In this document: in pieces, positions 27,501 through 35,425 of the stretch
Numbering within the stretch: position 1 is the first letter of the stretch
How the letters are laid out: the number at the start of each line of letters is the position of its first letter
Assembly: GCA_017557185.1 (NCBI GenBank)
Contig: JAFZAP010000068.1
Coordinates: 1 to 61,438 of the forward strand
Source: Prevotella sp.
Lineage (GTDB): Bacteria; Bacteroidota; Bacteroidia; Bacteroidales; Bacteroidaceae
DNA: 61,438 nt
Direction: 5' to 3'
Program-made: the position numbers and the translations under genes
The notes under the pieces: generated by a model
Database searches by the model: none
What the model saw: the letters and a program-made list of their open reading frames with translations, nothing else
What the model was told of the DNA's origin: nothing

Positions 27501-28761
27501 TAAGGCTGAGGAGCTGCTTAACTCTGACCACAACGAACTGGTTGCCGGTGCTGATGCTGCCTTCAAGAAGAAGATCGAACAGCTTCAGAAGCGCTTCGAC
27601 ATGCAGCTGAAGGCTGAGCCCATCTATGATCTTATAGAGTCTCTCAAGGCTGCTATTGCTGAGTATAAGGATCAGATCTTCATTGCTGGTACGATTGAGA
27701 CTGGTAAGTACATCCTGCAGAATGTTGCCACTGGTAAGTTCTTCAATGGTGGTAACAGCTGGGGAACTCGTTCTTCGCTCGTTGATCATCCTGAGTACAT
27801 GCTGTTGACCAAGCTTGATGATGGTACTCATAGACTTGAGAGCCGTCAGAACAATGGTGGCGAGCAGTTCTACTTAGGTCCGAACTACTTCGTTGACAAT
27901 GGAACACCGATGCCTCTGACCTTCACTCCGGTTGCTGAGGGTGTCTACACCATCACTTGCACGGGTGAGAGTGGCACTGGCCTCCTTGGCTACGATGGTT
28001 CTACTACTGTTCTCTCTGGAACGCTGACCGATGCTACCAGTGCTGATGCACAGTGGTTCGTAATCTCTGAGGAGAAGATGGCGGCCATGATGGCAGAGGC
28101 TTCTGTCGAGAATCCTGTTGATGTAACGTTCTTCATCAAGGATGCAAACTTCAGCCGCAACAGTCGTGATGCTGATGCTTGGGTCTGGGAGACTGAGAAC
28201 CACAACATCGCAGGTGATAACACGAACTTCTGCGCTGAGTCTTGGACTCACACCTTCGTGCTGTCGCAGGAGCTTGAGCTCCCGAATGGTGTTTACATGC
28301 TGAATGCTCAGGCTGCTCTCACCGACTACACGAATGCTTATGATCAGCGTGATGATTATCCTGTTGTCTATGCAGGTGATGAGACCGTGAAGTTCTGTGA
28401 GATGGAAGAGGCCGATCGTGCAACAAGTATGTCGCAGCTCTCTAACAGCTTCTCTGCTGGCAAGTATTTCGTTGATCCAGTGATTGTCGAGGTTACTGAC
28501 GGCAAGCTGACCATTGGTGCGAAGTGTAATGCTACCGACTACTGGTGCATCTTCGACAACTTCTCGCTGACCTACTTCGCCGATGCTGATATTGACGCTG
28601 TTCGTGCTGCATATCCGAAGAACACGGGTGCTACCACTGGCATCAACGAGGTGAACACTGGTGTGAACACCGGCGCTATCTACAACCTCAATGGTGTACG
28701 TGTGAAGAACATGAACCAGAAGGGCGTTTACATTGTGAACGGTCAGAAGGTTACGAAGTAA
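24532..28761 (+). CDS. Giant secreted multidomain protein with C-terminal sorting-like tail
   Basis: A 1409-residue protein with signal peptide MRYLKTLLVVMLALVGTAAYAQ. Two ricin-like or beta-trefoil-like segments appear at about 37-170 (FYMYNVSAKKYLCAS) and 1055-1180 (GKYILQNVATGKFF). Helical FIVAR-like bundles are at about 350-420 (LIDKANELLPNLEDRYKPAL) and 980-1050. A middle region (about 560-800) has a GRYILTATGRG motif and a beta-sandwich with FGYGWNDAS, shared with the next gene. The last 25 residues (IYNLNGVRVKNMNQKGVYIV and on) resemble a short type IX secretion C-terminal signal. A glycan-binding surface role is plausible from the lectin-like and FIVAR-like parts, but no catalytic motif is seen. 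Confidence 0.82.
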   Translation: MRYLKTLLVVMLALVGTAAYAQKDADTETTVKGSQVADGTFYMYNVSAKKYLCASGSWDTHAELENVPAQQIFVSLENGKYNLGTHLKGNWNNYFGNAGGAPYMDRPKGEGPWELIEAEAEGYVAYYVKNNANKYLSLNDSREPVFTETSDATSLWVFFSLDEMNAAMEASVPEEGVEATQLIQNAGFQIYSQYGLEKWTITSSGGNVARGWSWGVAHTQEFWNNTFEISQTIGNVPNGRYALRVQGFNRINNNPEQNTPNDAFYYANDVQANLMPIGVHAKQYSGDYAVGDKWATNSQGGAGDYMLDGGYQNGFITFDVSDNTIKFGAKRTSQEGVCWTVLDNFELKFMGNEPLLKELIDKANELLPNLEDRYKPALEEAIAAAQDVLDNKGDQEEVKDALQALQDAYNEADALNVAKKLAQQVLNEYDHGKYPYAFKEAFVDPLRKLLAKCDSGEEFDSEEMVEELTYLARGVVTSHSWAAQLYLQGDDHVQPDAGYYWMYTFDEWLDAWTIEGWGEEALSDEPMTDYDGNQPLYIEQESEEGFKADVYQDIYLPAGRYILTATGRGTKGAFDDIGAQDPSRYFQVYVSQVPAPEYGDILQAKGNAPAEPGQFETRLMTIPTVGFGKSDGVFGYGWNDASIMFNMKSEGYVRLGARAATDMKGKASVSNFRLARMGDATLYFNEYESFGDKLGYMEVYNDYVDWAWIYDLFYGEGAGEYYLGYENCPADVLLHKTMEAGKWYSISVPASISEAQLEAQFGEGTRLAWPVYGYDVEGLARVVNYWSWDISDPDDENRVTDGIWANLPYLIKPAKTKASNRYSFNDVAVCNDPNYTYEYWPLGYSEQNELFLNSLVWLTDDENHVTFHVNYDYKPSFPDYYTVEFCDTLKSFTAYMTTDGEEEILITIDADETNQGLDVLYQQINDAIALGQQKATWYPGIPAAMTKKLTTIPSIETVADAIGAVSSIRSAIQEAQKAYEPSKEFNALMAKAEELLNSDHNELVAGADAAFKKKIEQLQKRFDMQLKAEPIYDLIESLKAAIAEYKDQIFIAGTIETGKYILQNVATGKFFNGGNSWGTRSSLVDHPEYMLLTKLDDGTHRLESRQNNGGEQFYLGPNYFVDNGTPMPLTFTPVAEGVYTITCTGESGTGLLGYDGSTTVLSGTLTDATSADAQWFVISEEKMAAMMAEASVENPVDVTFFIKDANFSRNSRDADAWVWETENHNIAGDNTNFCAESWTHTFVLSQELELPNGVYMLNAQAALTDYTNAYDQRDDYPVVYAGDETVKFCEMEEADRATSMSQLSNSFSAGKYFVDPVIVEVTDGKLTIGAKCNATDYWCIFDNFSLTYFADADIDAVRAAYPKNTGATTGINEVNTGVNTGAIYNLNGVRVKNMNQKGVYIVNGQKVTK

Positions 28762-28785
28762 TCACTTCTCTCACAACAAGCAAAG

Positions 28786-28818
28786 GGCAGACTCCAACTA
28801 TGGGGTCTGCCTTTTTTT
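28786..28818 (+). terminator. Intrinsic terminator after the 1409-residue protein gene
   Basis: A 10-bp stem (GGCAGACTCC with GGGGTCTGCC), AACTAT loop, seven T. Confidence 0.9.
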
Positions 28819-28903
28819 GTTGCAAAGCATTGTTGTTTTCCCTTCCTTTGCAGCAAAAACAGGAATGATACGACGAATTATTAAAATTTAGTAGTTGTTT
28901 TTG

Positions 28904-28934
28904 TTTGTAGTCTCGATTTTTATTCTTAATTTTG
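28904..28934 (+). promoter_or_regulatory. Promoter of the 999-residue secreted protein gene
   Basis: TTTG (28904-28907), a 19-base spacer and TAATTTTG (28927-28934); a leader of about 55 bases. Confidence 0.85.
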
Positions 28935-28996
28935 CAACGCAATGTGTATTGTTGCTAAATATATAATCAATAACATAAAAATCAAAATCTAAGAAA

Positions 28997-31996
28997 ATGA
29001 ACAAAGTTTTACGTTTCTCATTGCTCAGCGTGCTGATGATGCTTTGCGGCACGATGTGGGCAGACGAACAGGTCACTTTCGACTTCACGGGCGATGATGC
29101 TTATGCATTGTTCGGGTTCAGTGGTTTCTCGGCGGGCGATTCGCAGGCTGGTGATTTCACCGAGACCAAGAAGCTAACGGTAGACGGAGTCACCTTGGCA
29201 GTTTCTCCTTCTACCACTAATACTGCTAACCGTATGTGGAGTGGTTCGTTGCGTGTCTATGGTGGTACACTGACTTTCTCTTGTCCGGAGGGGAAGGTAA
29301 TCACAGCCATTGAGTTCAATCTTAATAGTGGCAAGTGGGGTTCTAATACTGCCAATACGGGAACTCTTGAGAAAGGTTCTTGGACAGGTTCTGCCAGCGA
29401 GGTGGTCATTTCCATCGGTGGCAACACTCAGATCAAGAGCATCGTGGTGACGCTCGGCGAGGGTGGCACTGATCCCGATCCCGGCTCCGGCTCAGATGTT
29501 GATGGTGTGAAGTCGGTCACAGTGGCTGAGTTCCTTGCTGCTGAGGTGAGTACTGATAAGTGGTATCAGCTCAAGGGTAAGGTGAAGAACCTCCAGGACG
29601 GCGACCAGTATGGTAACTTTGACCTTGAGGACTCTTCAGGCAGTGTCTATGTCTATGGTCTGCTCTCTGAAAAGGGCGGTAAGAAAGGACAGTTCCAAGC
29701 ACTTGCTGCCGAGAAGGGCATTGTCAATGGTTGCACGCTGACCATCATCGGTAACCGCGGCTACTACGAGAAAGAAAACAAGGACGAAGTGTTGAATGCT
29801 TACTTCGTGGCTATTGAGGGTGGTGCCACACCTGATCCGGGTACTGATCCCGATCCGCAGCCCACAGGCAAGCGCCAGTACAAGAAGGCTACCTCTGTTG
29901 AGAGCGGTAAGCCGTACCTGATTGTTGCCGAGAGCAAGGCTGCAAAGCCTGTGCCTGCTAAGGACAAATACGGTTGGCTTTATGTAGTTGATGTCGAAGA
30001 TGTCAACGGCATCATAGAGATGGATGATGCAACTTACGACTTCGTGTTTACGTCTGCTGACGGTGGCTATACCATCATGCAGAGCGACGGCCGCTATCTG
30101 TATCAGAAGGGTACTTACAATAACTTCAACGTCGATGCTGCGCCCACAGAAGGACAGTATTGGACGGTGACAGCTAATGCCGACGGCACGTTTAAGATTC
30201 TGAACACCAATGTGAACAAGTGGATGCAGTATTCTATTCAACACAGCTCTTACGGTAGTTATGCCGACGAGCAGGGTGTGATGCCTACGCTCTACGTTCT
30301 CGACGAGGGTGGTAGCACTCCTGTTGTTGAAGAGAAGACAGCCACTTTCGATGCCACGAAGGATCTTGGTAATGCTGAGGCTGGTGAAGGCTCTGTCACG
30401 AAGGAAGGTGTTACGATGAGTTGTACTAATGGTATTCTTGGCAATGGTCAGCAGTATCGCTTCTATAAGAACTCCACGCTCACCTTCTCGGCTCCCGGTG
30501 GCACCATCACGAAGATTGAGTTCACCGATGTGAAGGGCAATCCTGTTTCAGGCTTTGGTGATCCTTCAACGGGTTCGATGGAAGGTACTGTCTGGACAGG
30601 TTCTGCTTCTGCAGTGTCGTTCGTTGCTGAGAACAAGCAGGTTCGTGCAACACTCATCACCGTCACCTATATGGATGGCGAACCTCAGGGTGGTTCCTTC
30701 GGTGGCTCGCAGCTCAGCAAGTATCCGTATGCAAAGCCCGAACTCATTGCTCAGGCTAAGCAACTCCTCGAAGATGGTGATGAAGAGCAGCTGGCCGAAG
30801 TGATGAAGGAAGTTGCCCGTTCGCATGCCCTTGCTGAAGGCGTTGCTGAGGCAGAGGTGATTACCGATCAGCTCTCTGGCGAGTGGACACTCGAGGAGTT
30901 CACCGATGGTGAAGGCATCGAGGGCGAAGGCTACTACAAGGCTGAAGGCAAGGATATTGTAGCCCGCGTCTATCAGACTGTTCCCCTGAAGGCAGGTCGC
31001 TACATGCTTACGGCTACCGGTCGTGGCAAGAAGTACAACACCATTGCCGAGACTATCGAGGAGCGTCTGCAGGTGATGGCCATCAACAATGACAATCTGG
31101 GCCGCTATCAGTCCATCGCCCGCAACGACCGCGAGGGTGGTGTTTATGGTGAAGGCTGGGACGATGCCAGCGACTACTTCACGATGACTGCCGACGGTGA
31201 AGCCGTGCTCGGTGCTTACTTCAAGCCTATTGCAGGTGTCGACTCCTGGGCAGAGGTTGGCAATTTCCGTCTGGTTCGTCTGGGCGATGTCACTCGTTAC
31301 ATCTCTCAATATGAGGAATTCTATAACGACCGTGCCGAACAACTCGACGTCCTCGTACATCGTACGCTGAAGCAGGGCGAATGGAATTCGATTGTCCTTC
31401 CGATGGATCTCGATAAGTCAACCATCGAGGCGCAGTTCGGTAAGGATACGAAGGTCGCTGCTCTTGACAAGGCCGAGGATGGCATCGTTGAGTTCAAGTC
31501 GTTGAAGGAGGCTGCCATTGAGGCAAATGTTCCTGTGCTGCTGAAGCCCACAGCCGTGAAGGAGAGCAACCGTTACATCTTCCGCAATGTTCCCATCTCC
31601 ACGACTGTTTCTACTGTTGTGAAGGTCGATGGCTTCGACTTCGTAGGCTACTACAACCCCAGCGAGAATCCTGTCGTGGGCGGTCTGGGCTTCGATGCTA
31701 TTGTGAAGGACGGCTACTATGCAGCCTTGACCACCACTGCTGCCCTTGTTCCCACGGGCGAAGCAATGGTTGAGGAAGTACGCATCGATGGCGAGACCTT
31801 CTGGGTAGCTGCCGAACCCGATCCCGAAGCCAAGATGGCAATCATCGGTTCTGCCGTTCCCTCTACGCCCACCGCTATTGATGCCATCGAGTCTGCTCAG
31901 CAGGCTGGTGCTATCTACAACGTAGCTGGCCAGCGTGTGCAGCAGATGACGAAGGGTCTCTATATCATCGGCGGCAAAAAGGTCGTGATTAAGTAA
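28997..31996 (+). CDS. Secreted multidomain protein, partial paralogue of the preceding gene
   Basis: A 999-residue protein with signal peptide MNKVLRFSLLSVLMMLCGTMWA. Two copies of a beta-sandwich unit lie at about 24-160 and 447-570 (both contain WTGSAS and a TITKIEF or VITAIEF strand). Between them is an OB-fold-like segment at about 173-275 (YQLKGKVKNLQDGDQYGNFD) and a lectin-like segment at about 305-430 (YTIMQSDGRYLYQ). The GRYMLTATGRG, YGEGWDDAS and KQGEWNSIVLPMDL segments are shared with the upstream giant. Two Asp/Pro linkers (TDPDPGSGS, PDPGTDPDPQP) join domains. The C-terminal tail, IYNVAGQRVQQMTKGLYIIG and on, is sorting-signal-like. It has its own promoter. The function is not recognisable. 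Confidence 0.82.
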   Translation: MNKVLRFSLLSVLMMLCGTMWADEQVTFDFTGDDAYALFGFSGFSAGDSQAGDFTETKKLTVDGVTLAVSPSTTNTANRMWSGSLRVYGGTLTFSCPEGKVITAIEFNLNSGKWGSNTANTGTLEKGSWTGSASEVVISIGGNTQIKSIVVTLGEGGTDPDPGSGSDVDGVKSVTVAEFLAAEVSTDKWYQLKGKVKNLQDGDQYGNFDLEDSSGSVYVYGLLSEKGGKKGQFQALAAEKGIVNGCTLTIIGNRGYYEKENKDEVLNAYFVAIEGGATPDPGTDPDPQPTGKRQYKKATSVESGKPYLIVAESKAAKPVPAKDKYGWLYVVDVEDVNGIIEMDDATYDFVFTSADGGYTIMQSDGRYLYQKGTYNNFNVDAAPTEGQYWTVTANADGTFKILNTNVNKWMQYSIQHSSYGSYADEQGVMPTLYVLDEGGSTPVVEEKTATFDATKDLGNAEAGEGSVTKEGVTMSCTNGILGNGQQYRFYKNSTLTFSAPGGTITKIEFTDVKGNPVSGFGDPSTGSMEGTVWTGSASAVSFVAENKQVRATLITVTYMDGEPQGGSFGGSQLSKYPYAKPELIAQAKQLLEDGDEEQLAEVMKEVARSHALAEGVAEAEVITDQLSGEWTLEEFTDGEGIEGEGYYKAEGKDIVARVYQTVPLKAGRYMLTATGRGKKYNTIAETIEERLQVMAINNDNLGRYQSIARNDREGGVYGEGWDDASDYFTMTADGEAVLGAYFKPIAGVDSWAEVGNFRLVRLGDVTRYISQYEEFYNDRAEQLDVLVHRTLKQGEWNSIVLPMDLDKSTIEAQFGKDTKVAALDKAEDGIVEFKSLKEAAIEANVPVLLKPTAVKESNRYIFRNVPISTTVSTVVKVDGFDFVGYYNPSENPVVGGLGFDAIVKDGYYAALTTTAALVPTGEAMVEEVRIDGETFWVAAEPDPEAKMAIIGSAVPSTPTAIDAIESAQQAGAIYNVAGQRVQQMTKGLYIIGGKKVVIK

Positions 31997-32085
31997 GAGA
32001 AGAACTGAACTTGTTCGAGTTCTTCCGAACGTGAACGAGCTCGAGCATCAGCTCAAGGTTGTGATTAAGTGAGCGCAGAACAGAA
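31983..32085 (+). repeat. Imperfect duplication of the 3' end of the 999-residue protein gene
   Basis: GTGATTAAGTAAGAGAAGAA (31985 onward) recurs about 73 bases later as GTGATTAAGTGAGCGCAGAA. Between the two are short inverted GAACTTGTTCGAG/CTCGAGCAT-type words. This is in the 337-base gap 31997-32333, which also holds a terminator and the BlaI-type operators. Confidence 0.6.
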
Positions 32086-32108
32086 CTTTGAGCGCGTAAA
32101 GCAATTCA

Positions 32109-32144
32109 AAAGTCCGCTTCGTTTAGGCGAAGTGGACTTTTTTT
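32109..32144 (+). terminator. Intrinsic terminator after the 999-residue protein gene
   Basis: A 13-bp stem (AAAGTCCGCTTCG with CGAAGTGGACTTT, one wobble) followed by a T run. Confidence 0.92.
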
Positions 32145-32226
32145 ATCGTCTTATTTGTTGCTTTGGTAACGCTATCATGTGTGAATAACTAAGAAATTGC
32201 CGTCTTTCTACTTAATAATCCTTAAA

Positions 32227-32272
32227 AACTAAAGCCTTTAGTTGGATGCAACTAAAACTTTTAGTTAATTTG
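32227..32272 (+). promoter_or_regulatory. Two operator-like dyads over the blaI-type promoter
   Basis: AACTAAAGCCTTTAGTT (32227-32243) and AACTAAAACTTTTAGTT (32250-32266) are two 17-bp inverted repeats with identical half-sites, centres 23 bp apart. The second abuts a TTAATTTG (-7-like) sequence ending at 32272, 61 bases before the repressor ATG. BlaI/MecI repressors bind such dyads and control their own operon. Confidence 0.75.
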
Positions 32273-32333
32273 CATTCGGATACAGATGCAGACGCAAGGA
32301 GAATTGAAAATGGAGAATTGAAGATTGACAATT

Positions 32334-32729
32334 ATGAAACGACTGACTACAAAAGAGAAGGAGATCATGGAGCTGTACTGGAAGCACGGCCCGTTGTTCG
32401 TGAAGGAACTCCTGGAGTTCTACGATGAGCCGCGTCCACACTTCAATACGCTGTCGACTACGGTACGCATATTGGAGAAGAAAGGCTTTCTGGATCATAA
32501 GCAGTTCGGGACTTCCTATCAGTACTTCCCCACGATTAGCGAACGCGACTACGGTCGCTCGAGTCTGACGGGTATCATCAAGAACTACTTTGATGACTCG
32601 TATCTGAGTGCCGTCTCTAGCTTTGTCAAGGAGGAAAAGATTTCAGTGGAAGAGCTGAAAGAACTCATTGAGAAGATTGAAGGCTGTGATGAAATCAGTA
32701 AATCGGACTCGGCTCTGCCGCTTTTGTAA
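32334..32729 (+). CDS. BlaI/MecI-type transcriptional repressor
   Basis: A 131-residue winged-helix protein. The ATG at 32334 is preferred over an in-frame TTG nine bases upstream, giving MKRLTTKEKEIMELYWKHGP, the usual start of the family. The DNA-binding domain fills residues 1-75 (PHFNTLSTTVRILEKKGFL is the recognition region) and a dimerisation helix ends the protein (EELKELIEKIEG). BlaI-type repressors are cleaved or released when the partner M56 peptidase senses an envelope signal. It lies 36 bases before that partner and downstream of two matching dyads. No beta-lactamase gene is near, so the regulon is unknown. Confidence 0.92.
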   Translation: MKRLTTKEKEIMELYWKHGPLFVKELLEFYDEPRPHFNTLSTTVRILEKKGFLDHKQFGTSYQYFPTISERDYGRSSLTGIIKNYFDDSYLSAVSSFVKEEKISVEELKELIEKIEGCDEISKSDSALPLL

Positions 32730-32765
32730 TAAAATGGAGAAAGAAATCCGTAAACCGTAAATAAC

Positions 32766-34706
32766 ATGATGGAGTTCCTGACCTACGACCTGAAGGTTGC
32801 CGTACTGATAGCGGTATTCTATATGTTCTACCGCCTGCTGCTGAGCCGCGAGAAGTTTCATCGCGTGAATCGTATCGTGCTACTCGGGACAGCAGTTGCC
32901 TCGTTTGTCCTGCCGCTATGTATTATTACAATACACAGGACCCTCCCCCTTCCCCTCCCTGTGATGGAGGGGAGTGATTACTTTATCACAACAACGGAAG
33001 ACGTAACCGTTCCCCTCCCTCAGAGGGAGGGGTTAGGAGTGGGTCTGCTGGCCGTTGTTGTATTCTTCGCGGGAATGGCCCTTACGCTTGGTCGCACGCT
33101 CGTGGGTATTCTGAAAGTCTGGCGGCTTATCAAGCATGGCGAATGCTATGAGCAACCTGATGGAATAAAGATTTGCGTTACCAACAGCAATGTGTCGCCC
33201 TTCAGTTGGATGAACTTTATCGTGCTCTCACAAAGCGATTACGAGGCACAAGATGCCTCCGTGCTTGCTCATGAACGAGGTCACATCCGTCAACATCACT
33301 CGTTCGACGTACTCCTCGTAGATACACTCACCGCCCTGCAATGGTTTAATCCTGCTATGTGGATGTTGCGTCAGGACTTGCGCGCCATCCACGAGTACGA
33401 GGCCGATGCGGCGGTACTCTCTCAAGGCATCAATATGCGTCAGTATCAGTATCTGCTTATCCAAAAAGCCGTTGCCGCGTGCGGATACTCCGTGGCCAAC
33501 GGTATCACTCACAGTACCCTCAAAAACCGCATTAACATGATGCTTACACATAAAAATACCAATCGTGCGAGTTGGCTGAAGCTGCTCGCCCTGTTGCCCA
33601 TCGTGGGTTTAACACTGGCTTTGAACGCCGAGACCGTGAATGACTATGTCTACGAAGACACTCAGCAACAGCAGCAAAAGAAAGTAGTGAAGAAAGGCCG
33701 AAAGGAAGCCCAGGTGAAGATGGACGAGACTACCATCGAGGTGAAGTCCGAAGCAGAACCGGCAGATGATCATCCGTTTGCCCTGCATGCCGTCGTTGAC
33801 CAGTATGGTCGCATCACGGGTGTCTCAAGCGAAGGCAAGCCTGATCCCAGACAACCACTGGAGTTCACCATCGGACGCATCTTCTTTGGCGACCGCGTGG
33901 CTACCCTTGAGGAAGTCAAGAACTACGAGTCGCTCGGTTACGAGATGTTTGAGATGATTTATAAACCTAATACCGCTGGAGATCCTAAGTGGAACTACAA
34001 AGACAAGGAAGGCATTCTCGTTTTCCGTCAGAAGGATCAACTCAGCTTAAAGCCTTTCAAGATCAGTTCAGATACAGGTAAAGAACCGCTGATTGTCATC
34101 AATGGAAAAGTCGCTACGATAGAACAGATGGAAGCCCTCGACTCGAAGGAGATAGATCACGTGAATGTCGTGAAAAACGAAGAGACTCTTAAAATTTACG
34201 CTAAGCATTTCAATGCCGACACCTCAAATGGTATTGTCTTCATCAACACAAAGGAGTATGTCAAGAATGGCGGTAGCAAGGAGTTGGTTTCTTACACCGT
34301 TAAGGCTAAAAACCCACAAGAGGAGGAGAAGGTCTACGATGTCGTGGAGAAGATGCCTGAGTATCCTGGCGGTATGGGAGAGATGATGAAGTACTTGTCG
34401 ATGAATGTTCGTTATCCAGAGACCGCCCAGAAGGCAGGCCTGCAAGGTCGTGTCGTAGTTCAGTTTGTCGTTGAGGCTGATGGTAGTATTAGAAATGCCA
34501 ATGTGCAGAGGGGAGTGAGTGAAGAATTGGATGCTGAGGCTATCCGCGTCATCGAAAAGATGCCGAAGTGGAAGCCGGGTATGCATAGAGGAGATGCTGT
34601 ACGCGTGAAGTACACCATTCCTATCTCGTTCCGTCTGAACTCACAGCCGAAGGAAGAACCAAAGGGGGAAACGGAAGGCTCCGCTATTACGGTTGTAGGC
34701 TATTGA
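32766..34706 (+). CDS. M56 (BlaR1-type) membrane metallopeptidase with TonB C-terminal domain
   Basis: A 646-residue inner-membrane protein. TM segments are at about 8-26, 34-56, 94-118 and 271-290. The zinc motif HERGH is at H169-H173, with EYEADAAV about 40 residues later. A TonB C-terminal-like domain closes the protein at about 548-625 ([27 protein letters not shown]). With the adjacent BlaI-type repressor it forms a signal-transduction pair: the peptidase senses a signal and inactivates the repressor. Residues about 58-93, between TM2 and TM3, are a Pro/Leu/Glu-rich insert encoded by a palindromic element (32938-33044). The 3' end overlaps the convergent ABC gene by 20 bp. Confidence 0.9.
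   Translation: MMEFLTYDLKVAVLIAVFYMFYRLLLSREKFHRVNRIVLLGTAVASFVLPLCIITIHRTLPLPLPVMEGSDYFITTTEDVTVPLPQREGLGVGLLAVVVFFAGMALTLGRTLVGILKVWRLIKHGECYEQPDGIKICVTNSNVSPFSWMNFIVLSQSDYEAQDASVLAHERGHIRQHHSFDVLLVDTLTALQWFNPAMWMLRQDLRAIHEYEADAAVLSQGINMRQYQYLLIQKAVAACGYSVANGITHSTLKNRINMMLTHKNTNRASWLKLLALLPIVGLTLALNAETVNDYVYEDTQQQQQKKVVKKGRKEAQVKMDETTIEVKSEAEPADDHPFALHAVVDQYGRITGVSSEGKPDPRQPLEFTIGRIFFGDRVATLEEVKNYESLGYEMFEMIYKPNTAGDPKWNYKDKEGILVFRQKDQLSLKPFKISSDTGKEPLIVINGKVATIEQMEALDSKEIDHVNVVKNEETLKIYAKHFNADTSNGIVFINTKEYVKNGGSKELVSYTVKAKNPQEEEKVYDVVEKMPEYPGGMGEMMKYLSMNVRYPETAQKAGLQGRVVVQFVVEADGSIRNANVQRGVSEELDAEAIRVIEKMPKWKPGMHRGDAVRVKYTIPISFRLNSQPKEEPKGETEGSAITVVGY
32938..33044. repeat. GC-rich palindromic element inside the M56 gene
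   Basis: Two CCCCTCCC...GGAGGGG palindromic arms (about 32938-32975 and 33010-33044) flank a short centre, the same design as the element in the patB-like gene. It is in frame and keeps the ORF open, encoding [10 protein letters not shown] and [12 protein letters not shown]. Confidence 0.8.
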
Positions 34707-35367
34707 TGGTATCTTGATCTACGATGAGGCCATCACGAAGATGAATGGTACGGTCGGTGATTTTTGCCAGTTCCTCATCGTGGGTGACAATAACGAACGT
34801 TTGTCCGAACTTTTCGCGCAGATCGAAAAACAACTGGTGCAGTTCCTGCTTATGCTGGCTGTCGAGTGAACCGCTAGGTTCGTCAGCCAGGATAACTGCA
34901 GGACTGTTCACCAGTGCGCGTGCTACGGCTACTCGTTGTTTCTCTCCACCTGACAGTTCAGCCGGTTTGTGAGTGGCACGGTCGCTGAGGTTCATGAATG
35001 CCAGCAGTTCCTCAGCACGTCGTTTCGCCTCGCTATGACTCTTGCCTGCAATGAATGCCGGAATCATAATGTTCTCGATGGCCGTGAACTCAGGCAGCAA
35101 CTGGTGGAACTGGAACACAAAGCCTATGTGCTGGTTGCGGAAGTCGGAGAGTTGCTTCTGCGAAAGGGTGGTAGTATCTACACCATCAACACATACGGAA
35201 CCGCCATCTGGGTGGTCGAGGGTGCCTATGATTTGCAGGAGTGTGGTTTTTCCAGCACCCGAAGGTCCTACGATGCTGACGATTTCGCCTTTCTGTATAT
35301 CCAGGTTGATGCCCTTTAGCACTTGCAGCGAGCCAAAGCTCTTGGTGATATCTTTAACTTGAATCAT
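34687..35367 (-). CDS. ABC transporter ATP-binding protein, LolD/MacB type
   Basis: A 226-residue ATPase of the LolD/MacB/FtsE group. Walker [10 protein letters not shown] is near residue 34, the signature [16 protein letters not shown] near 138, Walker [10 protein letters not shown] near 158, and the switch histidine in VTHDEE near 196. It would power extrusion of lipoproteins or other envelope substrates with a separate permease, which is not encoded next to it. It lies 58 bases after the antiporter gene on the same strand, so the two may be cotranscribed. Its last 20 bases overlap the end of the M56 gene tail-to-tail. Confidence 0.9.
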   Translation of the reverse strand: MIQVKDITKSFGSLQVLKGINLDIQKGEIVSIVGPSGAGKTTLLQIIGTLDHPDGGSVCVDGVDTTTLSQKQLSDFRNQHIGFVFQFHQLLPEFTAIENIMIPAFIAGKSHSEAKRRAEELLAFMNLSDRATHKPAELSGGEKQRVAVARALVNSPAVILADEPSGSLDSQHKQELHQLFFDLREKFGQTFVIVTHDEELAKITDRTIHLRDGLIVDQDTINSLQP

Positions 35368-35425
35368 TGTCTTAAGAGTATTAGGAATATTCTGCGTATT
35401 CGGAGTATTCAGTTTTTTTGAGTTG

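Noticed and set aside
34687-34706. A regulatory role for the 20-bp tail-to-tail overlap of the M56 and ABC genes
   Set aside because: Short convergent overlaps are common and no other signal supports a special role.
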